Origin: Anaspis maculata
Taxonomy: Eukaryota > Arthropoda > Insecta > Coleoptera > Scraptiidae
NCBI GenBank assembly: GCA_949128115.1
Contig: OX421967.1
Location: 60,586,855 to 60,650,854 of the forward strand
Length of the DNA stretch: 64,000 nucleotides
Direction of reading: 5' to 3'
In this document: positions 21,301 to 31,092 of the stretch, piece after piece
How the letters are laid out: every line of letters begins with the position of its first letter
How positions within the stretch are numbered: the stretch's first letter is position 1
Translations under genes and position numbers: made by a program
Notes under the pieces: model-generated
Told to the model about the DNA's origin: nothing
What the model saw: the letters and a program-made list of their open reading frames with translations, nothing else
Databases searched by the model: none

Positions 21301-21539
21301 GCTCCGGCACTGTTGACGCAGTTGGGTTCCGTTCTCAACCAGTTCATGTGGATATTATCAACAAATATGCCAATCGGCATTTTCCAATGACGAAGCTGAA
21401 GGTCTTTGGCACAATATTTTCTTTATTATTCCGGAACCTGTCCCCCCTGTAATAGTTTTCATCACACATAAGAGACCTTCCGAGTTACTTTCCAATAAGC
21501 CGTTGGAATTTTTTATTCAGCATTTTTATCAAAAAAGGG

Positions 21540-22130
21540 CCCCCCTGACCCCCCACGTTGAAAAATTGCTTGACAGCACTTCTCAGATGATAGATGAAGG
21601 CTTTCTGAACATGCCTGCAAAAAATTGTTCCGTAGTCATAAAATGCATAGTTATAACCCTAGTCCACCGGACTAATTGGCTTGCTGGCGAAAAGAGAAGA
21701 GCAGACCTTGATGGACAGAGAGCGCAGGGGAAGATTGGAGAATGGTCTGTTGCGAAGAGAATTGAGAAGTCCAGATGAAAAGCAAAAAGTTTTGCAATTC
21801 GTGCTTCTCAAGGAATAAGTGCGAATGAGGTCCAGAGAGAGGTTCGCATTGCTGGAAGACTCTTGAATCCAACAAGACGCCGGCAGAGGGGCGAGAGAGG
21901 TTCTACGGTTTGTTCCTGTCAGTATGGGACTGGGAAGGATATGGTGGTTGATGGAGCGATTGTAGCTAAACTGGAAATATCTTGGGCTGTTTTTTTAAAT
22001 TTTTATTTCATTTTACAACAGTTTGAAAAAAACAATAGACTCGGACCAAAAAAACTTTACAACATCAATTATTACTGCAGCATAGCTAGTTTTCGTCAAG
22101 GATATCGCCAGCATCTCACATTTGAGTGAA
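21540..22130. repeat. 3' flank block of zinc-finger gene B (shared with D and G)
   Basis: Nearly identical to 38,040-38,640 and, from about 21,680, similar to 53,975-54,450. Each copy sits directly downstream of a minus-strand zinc-finger gene and ends in TCAAGGATATCGCCAGCATC-type sequence. It contains AATAAA on the minus strand at 22,002-22,007, a possible poly(A) signal for gene B. ORFs on both strands are short and have no recognised domain. Confidence 0.75.
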
Positions 22131-22170
22131 GTTGCTATGTGTCATTCCCCACAAGAATTTCCCAAAATGC

Positions 22171-23429
22171 TTAATCTCGTTCGTTCGTATTGGCATGTTT
22201 CAGATTGTGCCTGTTCAAATTACCTTTATGTTTAGTTTTGAACGAGCATTCATTGCATCTGAACCAATCGATTTCTTCACTGGAAGCATGTGTTAACATG
22301 TGCTGTTTCAAATTGCTGTTTTGCTTCTTCGTTTGGTAGGAACATTGATCGCATTTTTGCCATTCAATTTCTTCATTGGGAGCATGTGTTAACATGTGGT
22401 GCTTCAAATTGCTTTCACGTTTAGTTTTGATCAAGCATTTATCGCATTTGTACCAATCAATTTCTTCGCTGGGAACATGTGTTAACATGTGTTGCTTCAA
22501 ACTGCTTTTATGTATAGTTTTGAATAAGCATTCATTGCATTTGTACCAATCAATTTCCTCTCTGGGAGCATGTACTAACATGTGGTCCTTCAAATTGCTT
22601 TTACGTTTTGCTTTGAACAAGCATTCATTGCATCTATACCAATTAATTTCTTCACTGGGAGCATGTGTTAACATGTGCTGTTTCAAATGGTTCCTTATCT
22701 TAGCTCGGAAGGAGCATTTGTCACAGCTGTGCCATTTGATATGATCCGGATCACCATGTTCCAGCGAGTGTATTTTTAAATCGTACTTTTGTTTAGTTTT
22801 ATACGAACAATTTTCACAGCTGTACCAGACGATATCTTCAGGATTAGCGTGTTGCGACATGACATGCCGCTGAAGTGATCTTTTGTATTTTGTTTTGAAG
22901 AAGCACATCGCACAATGATATGTAATCGATGATACTCCAGCACAGCGGTTGAAATTTTTTTCCGATTCGATTGGTCGAGAAGCATCTTGGCATCTAACTT
23001 CTGTAGCTTTTACCACCATTTTACAATGGTCGTAATGTTTCGCAGCGGACAGGATAGAGAACGTTTTGAATTTGCAGCCCGGGAAGCATCCGACTTCTTC
23101 ACAGTAACCGTCATCTTGATAAACCGTCCCGTCCCCGTTGACCTTGAGTTTGTGTTCTCGAACGCAATGTTCGTATAGATCGAGTTGATAGAAACTTTTG
23201 AATTTGCACGTAACGCAACAGTGGAGCTGAGGTTCGAAGATTTCGTGGAACAATTCCGCTTGGTAAACCGTTTCGTGTTGTCTTCGAACGTGATAGTCAA
23301 GCTGGAAACTCCATTGGGTTTCAAAGAGGCATTGTGGACATCTGAGCCTTGCTGCCGTCTCCAGTTGGTTTGACCTACATTTATAAGTGAACTATTAGTG
23401 AATAATTAATAAAGGTGCGCAACTTACAT
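22171..23429 (-). CDS. C2H2 zinc-finger gene B
   Basis: Exon 1 contributes AT (23,429-23,428). A 53-nt intron spans 23,375-23,427 and exon 2 runs 23,374-22,171; the product is about 401 aa. Without splicing the frame would have to begin at an unlikely TTG. The N-terminal module has the shorter spacer class (KLKVNGDGTVYQDDGYC) shared with D and G. Eight tandem fingers follow, and the protein ends ANTNERD like D and G. One finger has CLIKTKRESNLKHH where its neighbours have CLFKTK. It is head-to-head with gene C across about 430 bp. Confidence 0.87.
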
Positions 23430-23611
23430 GATACGTAGATATTGAAATTCCTTGGTTGGACTTCAAAGTTTATAAAAAATTCAGTATCGAATACGATTGT
23501 GTTGATTTGCACTGGAGGGAGAGGTACCTCAGTACCTATTTACATGAAAAACTGTTATGGTGATAGCGTAGAATTGATAAAATAATCTTAGCTGAAGAAG
23601 ACTAGTTCACT

Positions 23612-23677
23612 CCTGCAACGAGAGGGGACGTTCAATTTGTTACTCACCACATTTTCAGGTGCCACTATACATAAAAC
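23612..23677 (-). promoter_or_regulatory. Upstream module between divergent genes B and C
   Basis: On the minus strand it reads TATAGTGGCACC, ATGTGGTGAGTAAC and GTCCCCTCTCGTTGCAGG, a diverged form of the module at genes A, D and G. It lies about 185-250 bp from each start codon and may serve both genes. Confidence 0.6.
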
Positions 23678-23859
23678 GCTCATTGTTTTCTCCCTACTGA
23701 CATCATGTTATCAATTCTGTTCCATATCACCATGAGTGGTTCTTATGATGAGGTATACTTAGGTAATGAGGTACCTTTCCCAAGCGATTCAACATAATCT
23801 AATTCGAAACCAAACCTTTCACAAACTTTGAAGTCTAACGAAAAAATTCCACATCTGCC

Positions 23860-25109
23860 ATGTAAGTTTTGTACCTATTTATTATATGAATTACGTATAC
23901 ATTAACATATCACGTAACAATAAATGTAGGTCAAATCAACGGGAGGCGGCAGCAACGCTAGGATGTCCACAATGTCCCTATGAAACCCAATGGAGTTTCC
24001 AGCTTGACCATCACGTTCGAAGACAACACGAAACGGTTTACCAAGCGGAATTGTTCCACGCAATCTTCGAACCACAGCTCCACTGTTGCGATGCGTGCAA
24101 ATTCAAAAGTTTCTATCAACTCGATGTATACGAACATTGCGTTCGAGAACACAAGCCCAAGGTCGATGAGGACGGGACTGACGTCCATCAAGATGACGGG
24201 TGTTGTGAACAATTCGGATGCTTCCCGGGTTGCAAATTCAAAACATTCTCTATTCTGTCTGCTGCGAAGCATTACGACTGCTGTAAAATGGTGGAAAGAG
24301 CTACAGATGTAAAATACCAAGATGCTTCTCGGCCGATCAAATCGGAAAGAAACTCCAACCGCTCTGTTGTAGTGTCATCGAACACATATCATTGTGCTAC
24401 ATGCTTCTACACAACAAAATACAAAGGATCTTTGCAGCGGCATGTTATGACGCAACACGCTAAACCTGAAGATATCGTCTGGTACCACTGTGAAAATTGT
24501 TCGTATAAGAGTAAACAAAAAGACGATTTGAAAAAACACTCGCTGAAACATGCCAATCCAGATCATATTAAATGGATCAATTGTGACAAATGCTCCTATC
24601 AAACTAAACGAAGCAGCAATTTGAAACGGCACATGTTGAGACATGTTTCTAGTGAAGAAGTTGATTGGTTCAAATGCAATGAATGCTTGTTCAAAACTAA
24701 ACATAGAGGCAATTTGAAATCCCACATGATAACGCATGTCCCCAGTGAAGAAGTTGTTTGGTACAAATGCAACAAGTGCTCATTCAAAACAAAACGTAAA
24801 TATTGTTTGAAAATTCACTTTCTGCAACATGCCAATCCAGACGAAATTGAATGGCAGAAATGCGACAAATGTTCCTATCAAACCAAAAAGCTAAACCGCA
24901 ATTTAAAAGAGCACATGTTAACACATACTCCAATTGAAGAAATTGATTGGCACAAATGCAATAAATGCTCGTTCAAAACTAAACGGAAGCGTGAATTGAA
25001 GAGGCACCATAATCTGCAACATGCTAATATAGAAGAAATTGAATGGCATAAAAGTGACATAAGCTCCCATCAAATTAAGCTGGGAGGATGTGTAGAACAA
25101 GACATGTAA
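23860..25109 (+). CDS. C2H2 zinc-finger gene C
   Basis: Exon 1 ends with AT at 23,860-23,861. Intron 23,862-23,929 is 68 nt (GTAAGT...TGTAG), and exon 2 runs 23,930-25,109; the product is about 393 aa. An ATG at 23,886 lies inside the intron and is not the likely start. The longer spacer class (KPKVDEDGTDVHQDDGCC) is present. Seven tandem fingers are followed by an eighth whose zinc ligands are lost (WHKSDISSHQ), ending at VEQDM. AATAAA at 25,298 is a plausible poly(A) signal. It is transcribed divergently from B. Confidence 0.87.
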
Positions 25110-26220
25110 TGAATACAGGTGTCACCAACGGTATAAGTGTCGCAAGGAAGGTTCTTGAGCAGAACAAGAAGAACAACAGAAAGAAACATGGAAGTTGAAC
25201 AATATCAAGCATTCTGGGAAATCTTTGAGTTGAATGGCATAAGTGTATGCTGTGCTTGGGGCTGATAAAACTTTGAATTAATCAAATCATTAACAAAAAT
25301 AAAGCAGAACAATATCAAAAACTACAAGAAATATATGACAGTTCCACTCAAATGTGATATGTTGGCGATATCCTTGACGAAAACTAAATACTCATGGTCC
25401 GATAGTCATTATTGTGAAGTCTTTCTGGGCTAAACAGAAATAGCATTCCACGAAACTCACCTATTCAAGAAAAGTATTCCCAATTTGTTGTTTTGGTCAT
25501 ACTGTTATCAAATTGAATTTTAATAAAAAGCAGCTGAGTATGTATCTAGTTCAGTTTAAATCGCTCTACCGAACCGCCTATCCTTTCCACTCCCATACTC
25601 ACAAGAACAAGGTATACATCGACTTTCTGACCTCGATGATGGTTTTAATAAATCATTCGCTAGTTGTGGCCCACATAATGAGGTGATAACTGCGGCTTTA
25701 TTGTAAAGAATTTCTCACATGCTACCTTTGAATACATATTATTTGCAAAAAATTCATTATCACCAGTAATCGACAAACTTACCCAAATTATTTCTATAGC
25801 GGTTGTTGACATCAAACGGATTCAGTTTTTGACAGGTTGAAAATAAGCACTGATTGCAGAGAAATATAACATCATTTGATTGTGTGTATGTTATGACGGC
25901 ATGGGTTTTGACCAATTAATAGAGAAGGCAAGGGGGGGTCTTCTCCTTTCCGGTGACAGAGGATAGTAGTAGCGCTGTTTGAGGGGGTCGGTGCTTTGAG
26001 CTTGATCAGATGGTGGACTGAAGTTGGTCTACCCAAAGGTGAGGTTTCTTCCGCAATCCAGAATGTTCTCACTTAGGTAGTCCTCGAACGTTCTCATTAC
26101 GACTACTCTATACCCGCAAATTTTTGCATCTGTTGCTAGTCTAATCGCAAAAGTTCCAGCAGGTTCGTGACTGATCCGACAAGCTGTCGAAGGATCGAAC
26201 GGCTCTTTCGCCATCTGTAC
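25110..26220. other. 3' flank of gene C, no further gene supported
   Basis: Carries the shared GGATATCCTTGACGAAAAC flank motif inverted near 25,365. A minus-strand frame near 25,990-26,235 (AKEPFDPSTACRISHEPAG) persists in the duplicate at 47,651-48,181. The duplicates are too similar for this to show coding, and the sequence is not recognised. Confidence 0.4.
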
Positions 26221-27316
26221 ATACCGGGTGATCATTAATTTGAAAACTATCCACCTGCATTAACTCCCGTTTCCTGGCGAAAATATCTTTGAGCAAAAAC
26301 AGGTCGATTTTTATATCAAGGGGGACATCTAAAGCATACATTGGCGAATTTTTATCTTCAGGCCCATTGCCCCCTCTCAGTCCAACTTTAAAATTTCGAA
26401 TAACCCAACCCACTTTGCGATACATCAAATTGAAGAGAATAAAATTCTCTTCCTGAGAAAATTATTTTTAAAATTTTCAACTCCACCCCCCCTCACCCTA
26501 AAATTTTCTGAATGTCAAATTTAATATTTTTGACCTCTCAATTCCTTCAATGCAGTCAACATCATTCTGCATAGCATTGAAAGAGAAAATTTTCTATTGA
26601 AAAGGTGTCACCCCAATTCACCGTTACGCTCCCCCTACTACACCTTGAAAATCTAAAATGACAATACCTACTTTGTGATATATCAAATTGAAGGAAATTG
26701 AATTCTCTCCCTGAGAACAATTTTTCCGAAATTTTCAAAAACCTCTGTTTCTCTCCTAAAGTACCTACTCCAAATGTCCTATTTCTTGGGGGAGGGGTTG
26801 AAAATTAAAAAAAAAAAAATGTTTCCAGAAATAAAATTAAATTCATTTCAATTTGATGTATCACAAAGTAGGTAATGTTTTGTTGGATTTTGAAGCTGAG
26901 GTGGGGGAAAACAATGGGGTGAACTGTGGTAGCACTTTTTTTACCAAAAATTCTCTTTTTCGATGCTATTCTGAATGATGCTGATTAAACTGGAGAAAAT
27001 TGAGGGCTCCAGAATATTGAATGGGACACACAGAGAATTTTTAGAGAGAAATGGGGTGGGGTTGAAAAATTTGAAAATATTTTTTCAGAAAAAGAATTTG
27101 ATTGTCTTCAATTTGATGTATCGCATGGTAGGTGGTGTGTCATTTGAGTTTTCAAAGTTCGGGTAAGTGGGGGCGAGGGTGCTGAAGATAGCAATTTGCT
27201 ACTGTATATTTTGAATGTCCCCCTCGATATAAAAATTGACCTGTTTTTGGTCGAAGACATTTTCGCTATGAATCCGGAGTAATTGCAGATGGATAGTTTT
27301 CAAATGATCACCCGTA
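26221..27316. mobile_element. Palindromic MITE, 1.1 kb, copy 1
   Basis: The ends ATACCGGGTGATCATT and AAATGATCACCCGTAT are inverted, and the internal halves pair imperfectly (words such as CCTACTTTGTGATATATCAA against TTGATGTATCACAAAGTAGG). It is non-coding. The second copy at 47,978-49,070 arose with the segmental duplication. Confidence 0.82.
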
Positions 27317-27650
27317 TGTGAGGCTCACATTGAATCCCGAGTCTCCAGCAAATAGCTAATTGACTTGGCTTTCCAGAATGACGAATACCTAACCCTTGAA
27401 GCGATCGTTTTCTTGAGAACTTTACGCTCTTTGGAGACAATACCTTCGTTAAAATTTGCTGGAACAGCTGGAAGCCACTGCCACTGGAATTCAATGCTTG
27501 CATTCAGGTTAGATGTAATGAACTTGACTCAATTCTAGTGTGCCAATTGGATTAATCCATCATTTGAATACAAAAACCATTTTTGGCTCAATTTTCACCA
27601 AAATTGGATTTATCACATTTTGCGTGCTTGCTCCTCATTTGCCGTACGGA
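27317..27650. other. Non-repetitive spacer
   Basis: A minus-strand frame (27,300-27,503) is kept in the duplicate at 48,951-49,202 but has no recognised domain. Nothing else was seen. Confidence 0.35.
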
Positions 27651-27659
27651 CAATTTCCC

Positions 27660-28290
27660 GCAAGAATAATGAAACAGCAAGTGCACAAAGGAGCAATTGA
27701 GAACTTGAATCACAAGGAGGGCTTCTTTCACTTGGAGATACAAAAGGATCCAATATAGGGCATGGAAAAACAATGAACACAAGGCTGATTTCTTGGATTT
27801 CTGGAAGCCACGAGAAGACACTAGCTGTCATTGCTCCAAACACGACATAAAGACCAAAGGAGGCTTACTGGAGTTCTGGAAGCCAAGAAAATATAGTTAA
27901 AAGGGAACTGGCTCAGCAGGGCTTGAAACGAAACATGAAGACCAAGTTACGATAGGGTCCAATAGAGCTTTGAATCACAAAGGAAGAAAGCTTACTAGGA
28001 GTAAAGAACTTGTTGAAGGCACAAGGAGGCTCATCAGGGCTCTTAAAAACACATGAAGACACAAGGGAGACAGACAGGACTCCGGATAGCACACAAAGAC
28101 ACTAATTTGCTCACTAAAGCTCCGAAAGCTCAGAAAACATGTAAGGAAGTTGAGAAGGGCTTCAAACGACTTCAAAGGCAAAGCAGCAGAACCAGTAGGT
28201 TTCTTATGAGCTCAAGAAGCGGACAAAGATCTAAATAGAGTTCCGAAGGTCACGGGAAAAAAACAAGGCTATGGGCTAGGGCTACGACGT
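27660..28290 (-). repeat. Degenerate 45-50 bp repeat array, reverse orientation
   Basis: Many imperfect units contain GGGCTC, ACACAAGG and GAAGACAC words, the reverse complement of those at 28,450-29,640. Duplicate at about 49,430-50,060. Confidence 0.75.
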
Positions 28291-28334
28291 GGATTCAAAT
28301 ACCAACTTAGCTTTCTGAAAGGAGACGATGGGAA

Positions 28335-28425
28335 CGAGGTAGGACAACTTGACGCCGCCGACTTGACGCCGGCCATCTTGACGCGAGACATCTTGACGCG
28401 GGACAACCTGACGCTAGAAGTTATT
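28335..28425. repeat. TTGACGC minisatellite core
   Basis: About five tandem units of 15-17 bp built on TTGACGCGGGACAAC. It lies between the reverse and forward degenerate arrays. A second block is at 29,690-29,790, and copies are at 50,095-50,155 and 51,400-51,535. Confidence 0.8.
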
Positions 28426-28449
28426 ATAATTTCGGGACTCTGGTTGGTC

Positions 28450-29640
28450 AATTTGTGTTTTTTCGTCCCCCAATTGGCACCCTTGTGTTTACTTATGGTT
28501 TTTCGGAACTAGCAAACCTTATGCCCACTTGTGTCTTATGTTGTTGGGTCCCAATGACCTCAGTTGTGTCTTGCTGCATAACTCACAGTCACAGTGGGGG
28601 TGATGAGCCCCCTGCTTTTGGCTTCGTGTTGTTTTCAGAACTGTACTGGAGCCACTTTGCTTCTCCATAACTACCTAGTGTTGTTAAGAACCCTGATAAC
28701 CCACTCGATGACCTCCTTGTGTTTTCATGTGGAGCTCCAATTCTATCAAGCCCCTTTGTATCTTCTTGTGCTTTAGAACCCTGCCGGCCCCCATTCTTCC
28801 TTGCTGGGTCAGTCTGGACCCAAATTGGCCATGTGTCTATGGTGACGCTCCCAGCCCAGCAATGAGCTCTATTTCGTCTTCGGATGTCTTGGAATCCTAG
28901 CGGCCCTCATTATGTACTAAGTTTATCGGACGCATAACGGACCATCTTTGTCTGTATTTGTTGTTTTGAGCCTTGAGAAGCCCCTTCGTGTCTTCATCTG
29001 GTTGTTGTGTAGAGTCCTGATAATTCTCTTGTATCTCCTGATGTTTTTGGTGCTATATGGCGCCCCCATCAAGCCTTGCTTTGTCACTCAGAGCTCAAAT
29101 AGACCTTTTTGTGTCTTTATGTGTCATTTCGACAATGAGCCCCCTAAAGTTTTCTGTGGTTTTCGGAAATAGCCAGCCCCCTTATTCTCACTTTTTTCAT
29201 GTTTTGGAATTCTAGCGACCCATTATGTCTTGTTGTGTCAATCGGAGCCCCTCTTCTTCTTTATGTATCGTTTTTTGCCCCGATGACCCCTTTGTAATTC
29301 CTTGACGGTTTCGGAACACTATTTGGCCCCTTCGTATCTTTTTCTACTTTGGAGCCTCACCGGCTCCTTATGTGTCCTTTTGTGTCGTGTTGAGCCTCAA
29401 TGAACCCCCCTCTTGTGTCTTCGTGTTGCTTCCGGAATTCTCCTCTTGCATCTCCATAATGTTGTGTGGAACCGTGATGGGCTTCCTTGTATCTGCTTAT
29501 GTTTTTAATCGTAGCGGCCCCTGTTGTGTATTACTTTGTCGAACGGAGCACCAGTGAATCTCTTTGTGTCTCAATGTGTCGTTTCGACTCCCGATGAGCC
29601 CCCTTTTCCCTTTTTCTTCTAATGTTTTCTTAGTCTGTTT
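28450..29640 (+). repeat. Degenerate 45-50 bp repeat array, forward orientation
   Basis: Imperfect units follow the pattern GAGCCCC..TGAGCCCCCTTGTGTCTTCATGT, alternating with GGAATTCTAGCGGCCC-type segments. Duplicate at 50,180-51,370. The many short ORFs here are products of the repeat. Confidence 0.78.
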
Positions 29641-29689
29641 TGGCTAAATCCTTGGCGCACGTCGTCCGGCGGCGTCAAGATGTCCCGTT

Positions 29690-29790
29690 GATCCGTCGTC
29701 AAGTTCGTCGAAGCAGGACAGCTTGACGCCGGCCATCCTGACGTGGGACGCCTTGACGCCTGGACAACGTGACGCGGCGTGAGGGACAGC
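29690..29790. repeat. Second TTGACGC minisatellite core
   Basis: Units of the same 15-17 bp family as 28,335-28,425, closing the forward array. The 7-kb segmental duplication ends at about this point. Confidence 0.75.
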
Positions 29791-29821
29791 CGAGGGGTCA
29801 ACCACCTATTGAAAATTTGTA

Positions 29822-30045
29822 CAGTGATTTCCATTTTTGGAAATACTTGATAGTATTTTGGCTGTATTTCCAGGTATTTCCAATATATTTCGAAGTATTT
29901 CCAAATATTTCCAAGTATTTCCATAGTATTTCCAAGTATTCCCATGATATTTCCAAGTATTTCCATGGTACTTCCAAGTATTTCCAGGTATTTCCATAGT
30001 ATTTCCAAGTATTTCCATAGTATTCCCAAGTATTTCCGTTTGCAG
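29822..30045. repeat. ATTTCCAAGT minisatellite
   Basis: About 15-18 imperfect copies of a 10-15 bp unit (AGTATTTCCA with A/T spacers). It is absent after the partner block at 51,520, so it is specific to this copy or lies outside the duplication. Confidence 0.88.
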
Positions 30046-30074
30046 ATTGCCTACCTTTCAGGGGCAAAGTTTGA

Positions 30075-30128
30075 AATTTGGTACACGTAGGTATAGCTAG
30101 TTTGAAGGGTACCTACGTGTACCAAATT
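30075..30128. repeat. Perfect 19-bp stem hairpin
   Basis: AATTTGGTACACGTAGGTA at 30,075-30,093 is exactly inverted at 30,110-30,128 with a 16-base loop. No gene is attached. Confidence 0.85.
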
Positions 30129-31076
30129 GTGTGTTTGTACCTATCACAATTTGCAAAAAGGTTGTGGGAACAACCGTGCACAATTTTAATTTTTCAAAAT
30201 CACAACTGGAATTAGCCAGTGTCCCGATGGGCCAAATCTACATCACCTAATATGAAAATTCATATCTTCATTGTTAGACTTCCGAAACAAGAACTTCCTA
30301 AACCGTTGAGGGCACTGATTTCTACAGGGTGTCCCGGAATATGAGTTACCAAATTCACAGGGAGATGGAGGATTGAAAAATGAGGGAACTTTTCGCAATA
30401 AACATACCTCGCAAACGTATGATAACGGAGATAGAGGCCGTCAAAAATGTTTTTTTTTAATAGTTACTTTGCATAACTTTTGAAACTTTTTTGGCTTGAG
30501 ATAGAGAATTGAAAAATAAGGGGATTTTTCTCAATAGATATACCCTCGCAAACGTAAAATAACAGAAATACAGGCTTTCAAATGGTTTTTCAAAAACGGT
30601 GCTTTTTGCATAACTTTTGGAACAATCCACCGATTTTATTCAAAGTCGAACCAAAGCTTACTGTATTGAACAATAATAACGCAGTAGTAACAAAATTTTG
30701 ACTACAGACTCCGTTTTCGAGATATTTGGGTTTGAAACTTTGAAACTCGAAATCGCCATTTTCCAGAGCCCAAAGTGTTTTTTCCTGAAAACACCTCGTC
30801 TCTCAACTAAAAATAAGAGGTGGTTTATCACGAGTTTTATTGGATTTTAATTTTCATGCCTTTGAAATTGGCGATTCCGAGATGTTCTCCAAAATTTCAA
30901 ACCCCAATATCTCGAAAGCAAAGCCTCTAATCAAAATTTTGCAAAAGTAACTTTTGTCTCAAAACTAAACGCAGAAATTTAAAATTGGAACCATTCTCAA
31001 AAATAATTAGGGTATTGAAAAATAAGGGAGAAAGGGGAAGGATATTCTCTATTACCTTCGCCCCTGAAAATGTTTG

Positions 31077-31092
31077 ATGAAATGTGTTATTA
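31077..31092. repeat. Left 16-bp target-site duplication
   Basis: ATGAAATGTGTTATTA, repeated exactly at 34,675-34,690. The pair brackets the retroelement. The related foldback at 35,560 shows the uninterrupted target sequence with small changes. Confidence 0.9.

Larger units (their letters stand above)
22680..29790. repeat. 7-kb segmental duplication, copy 1 (partner 44,440-51,520)
   Basis: The sequence is collinear with 44,440-51,520 at a constant offset of about 21.76 kb. It includes the 5' halves of gene B or E, the shared intergenic region, genes C or F, the palindromic MITE and the degenerate arrays. Small indels only were noted, apart from gene conversion inside E. Confidence 0.88.

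Noticed and set aside
22376..22744. Leu/Cys/Ser-rich ORFs antisense to the zinc-finger exons (also 38,694, 54,491 and others)
   Set aside because: They are shadows of the repeated finger codons on the opposite strand.
23886..23929. ATG at 23,886 as start of gene C (and 45,649 for gene F)
   Set aside because: It lies within the intron defined by the GTAAGT donor and TGTAG acceptor conserved in all seven copies; the other copies have no equivalent ATG.
28335..28425. CRISPR-like array
   Set aside because: Units are contiguous with no unique spacers and the context is eukaryotic; it is a minisatellite.
29619..30029. 136-aa Gly-Asn-Thr-Trp-Lys-Tyr repeat ORF
   Set aside because: Translation of the ATTTCC minisatellite, open in all three frames of that strand because the unit lacks stops.
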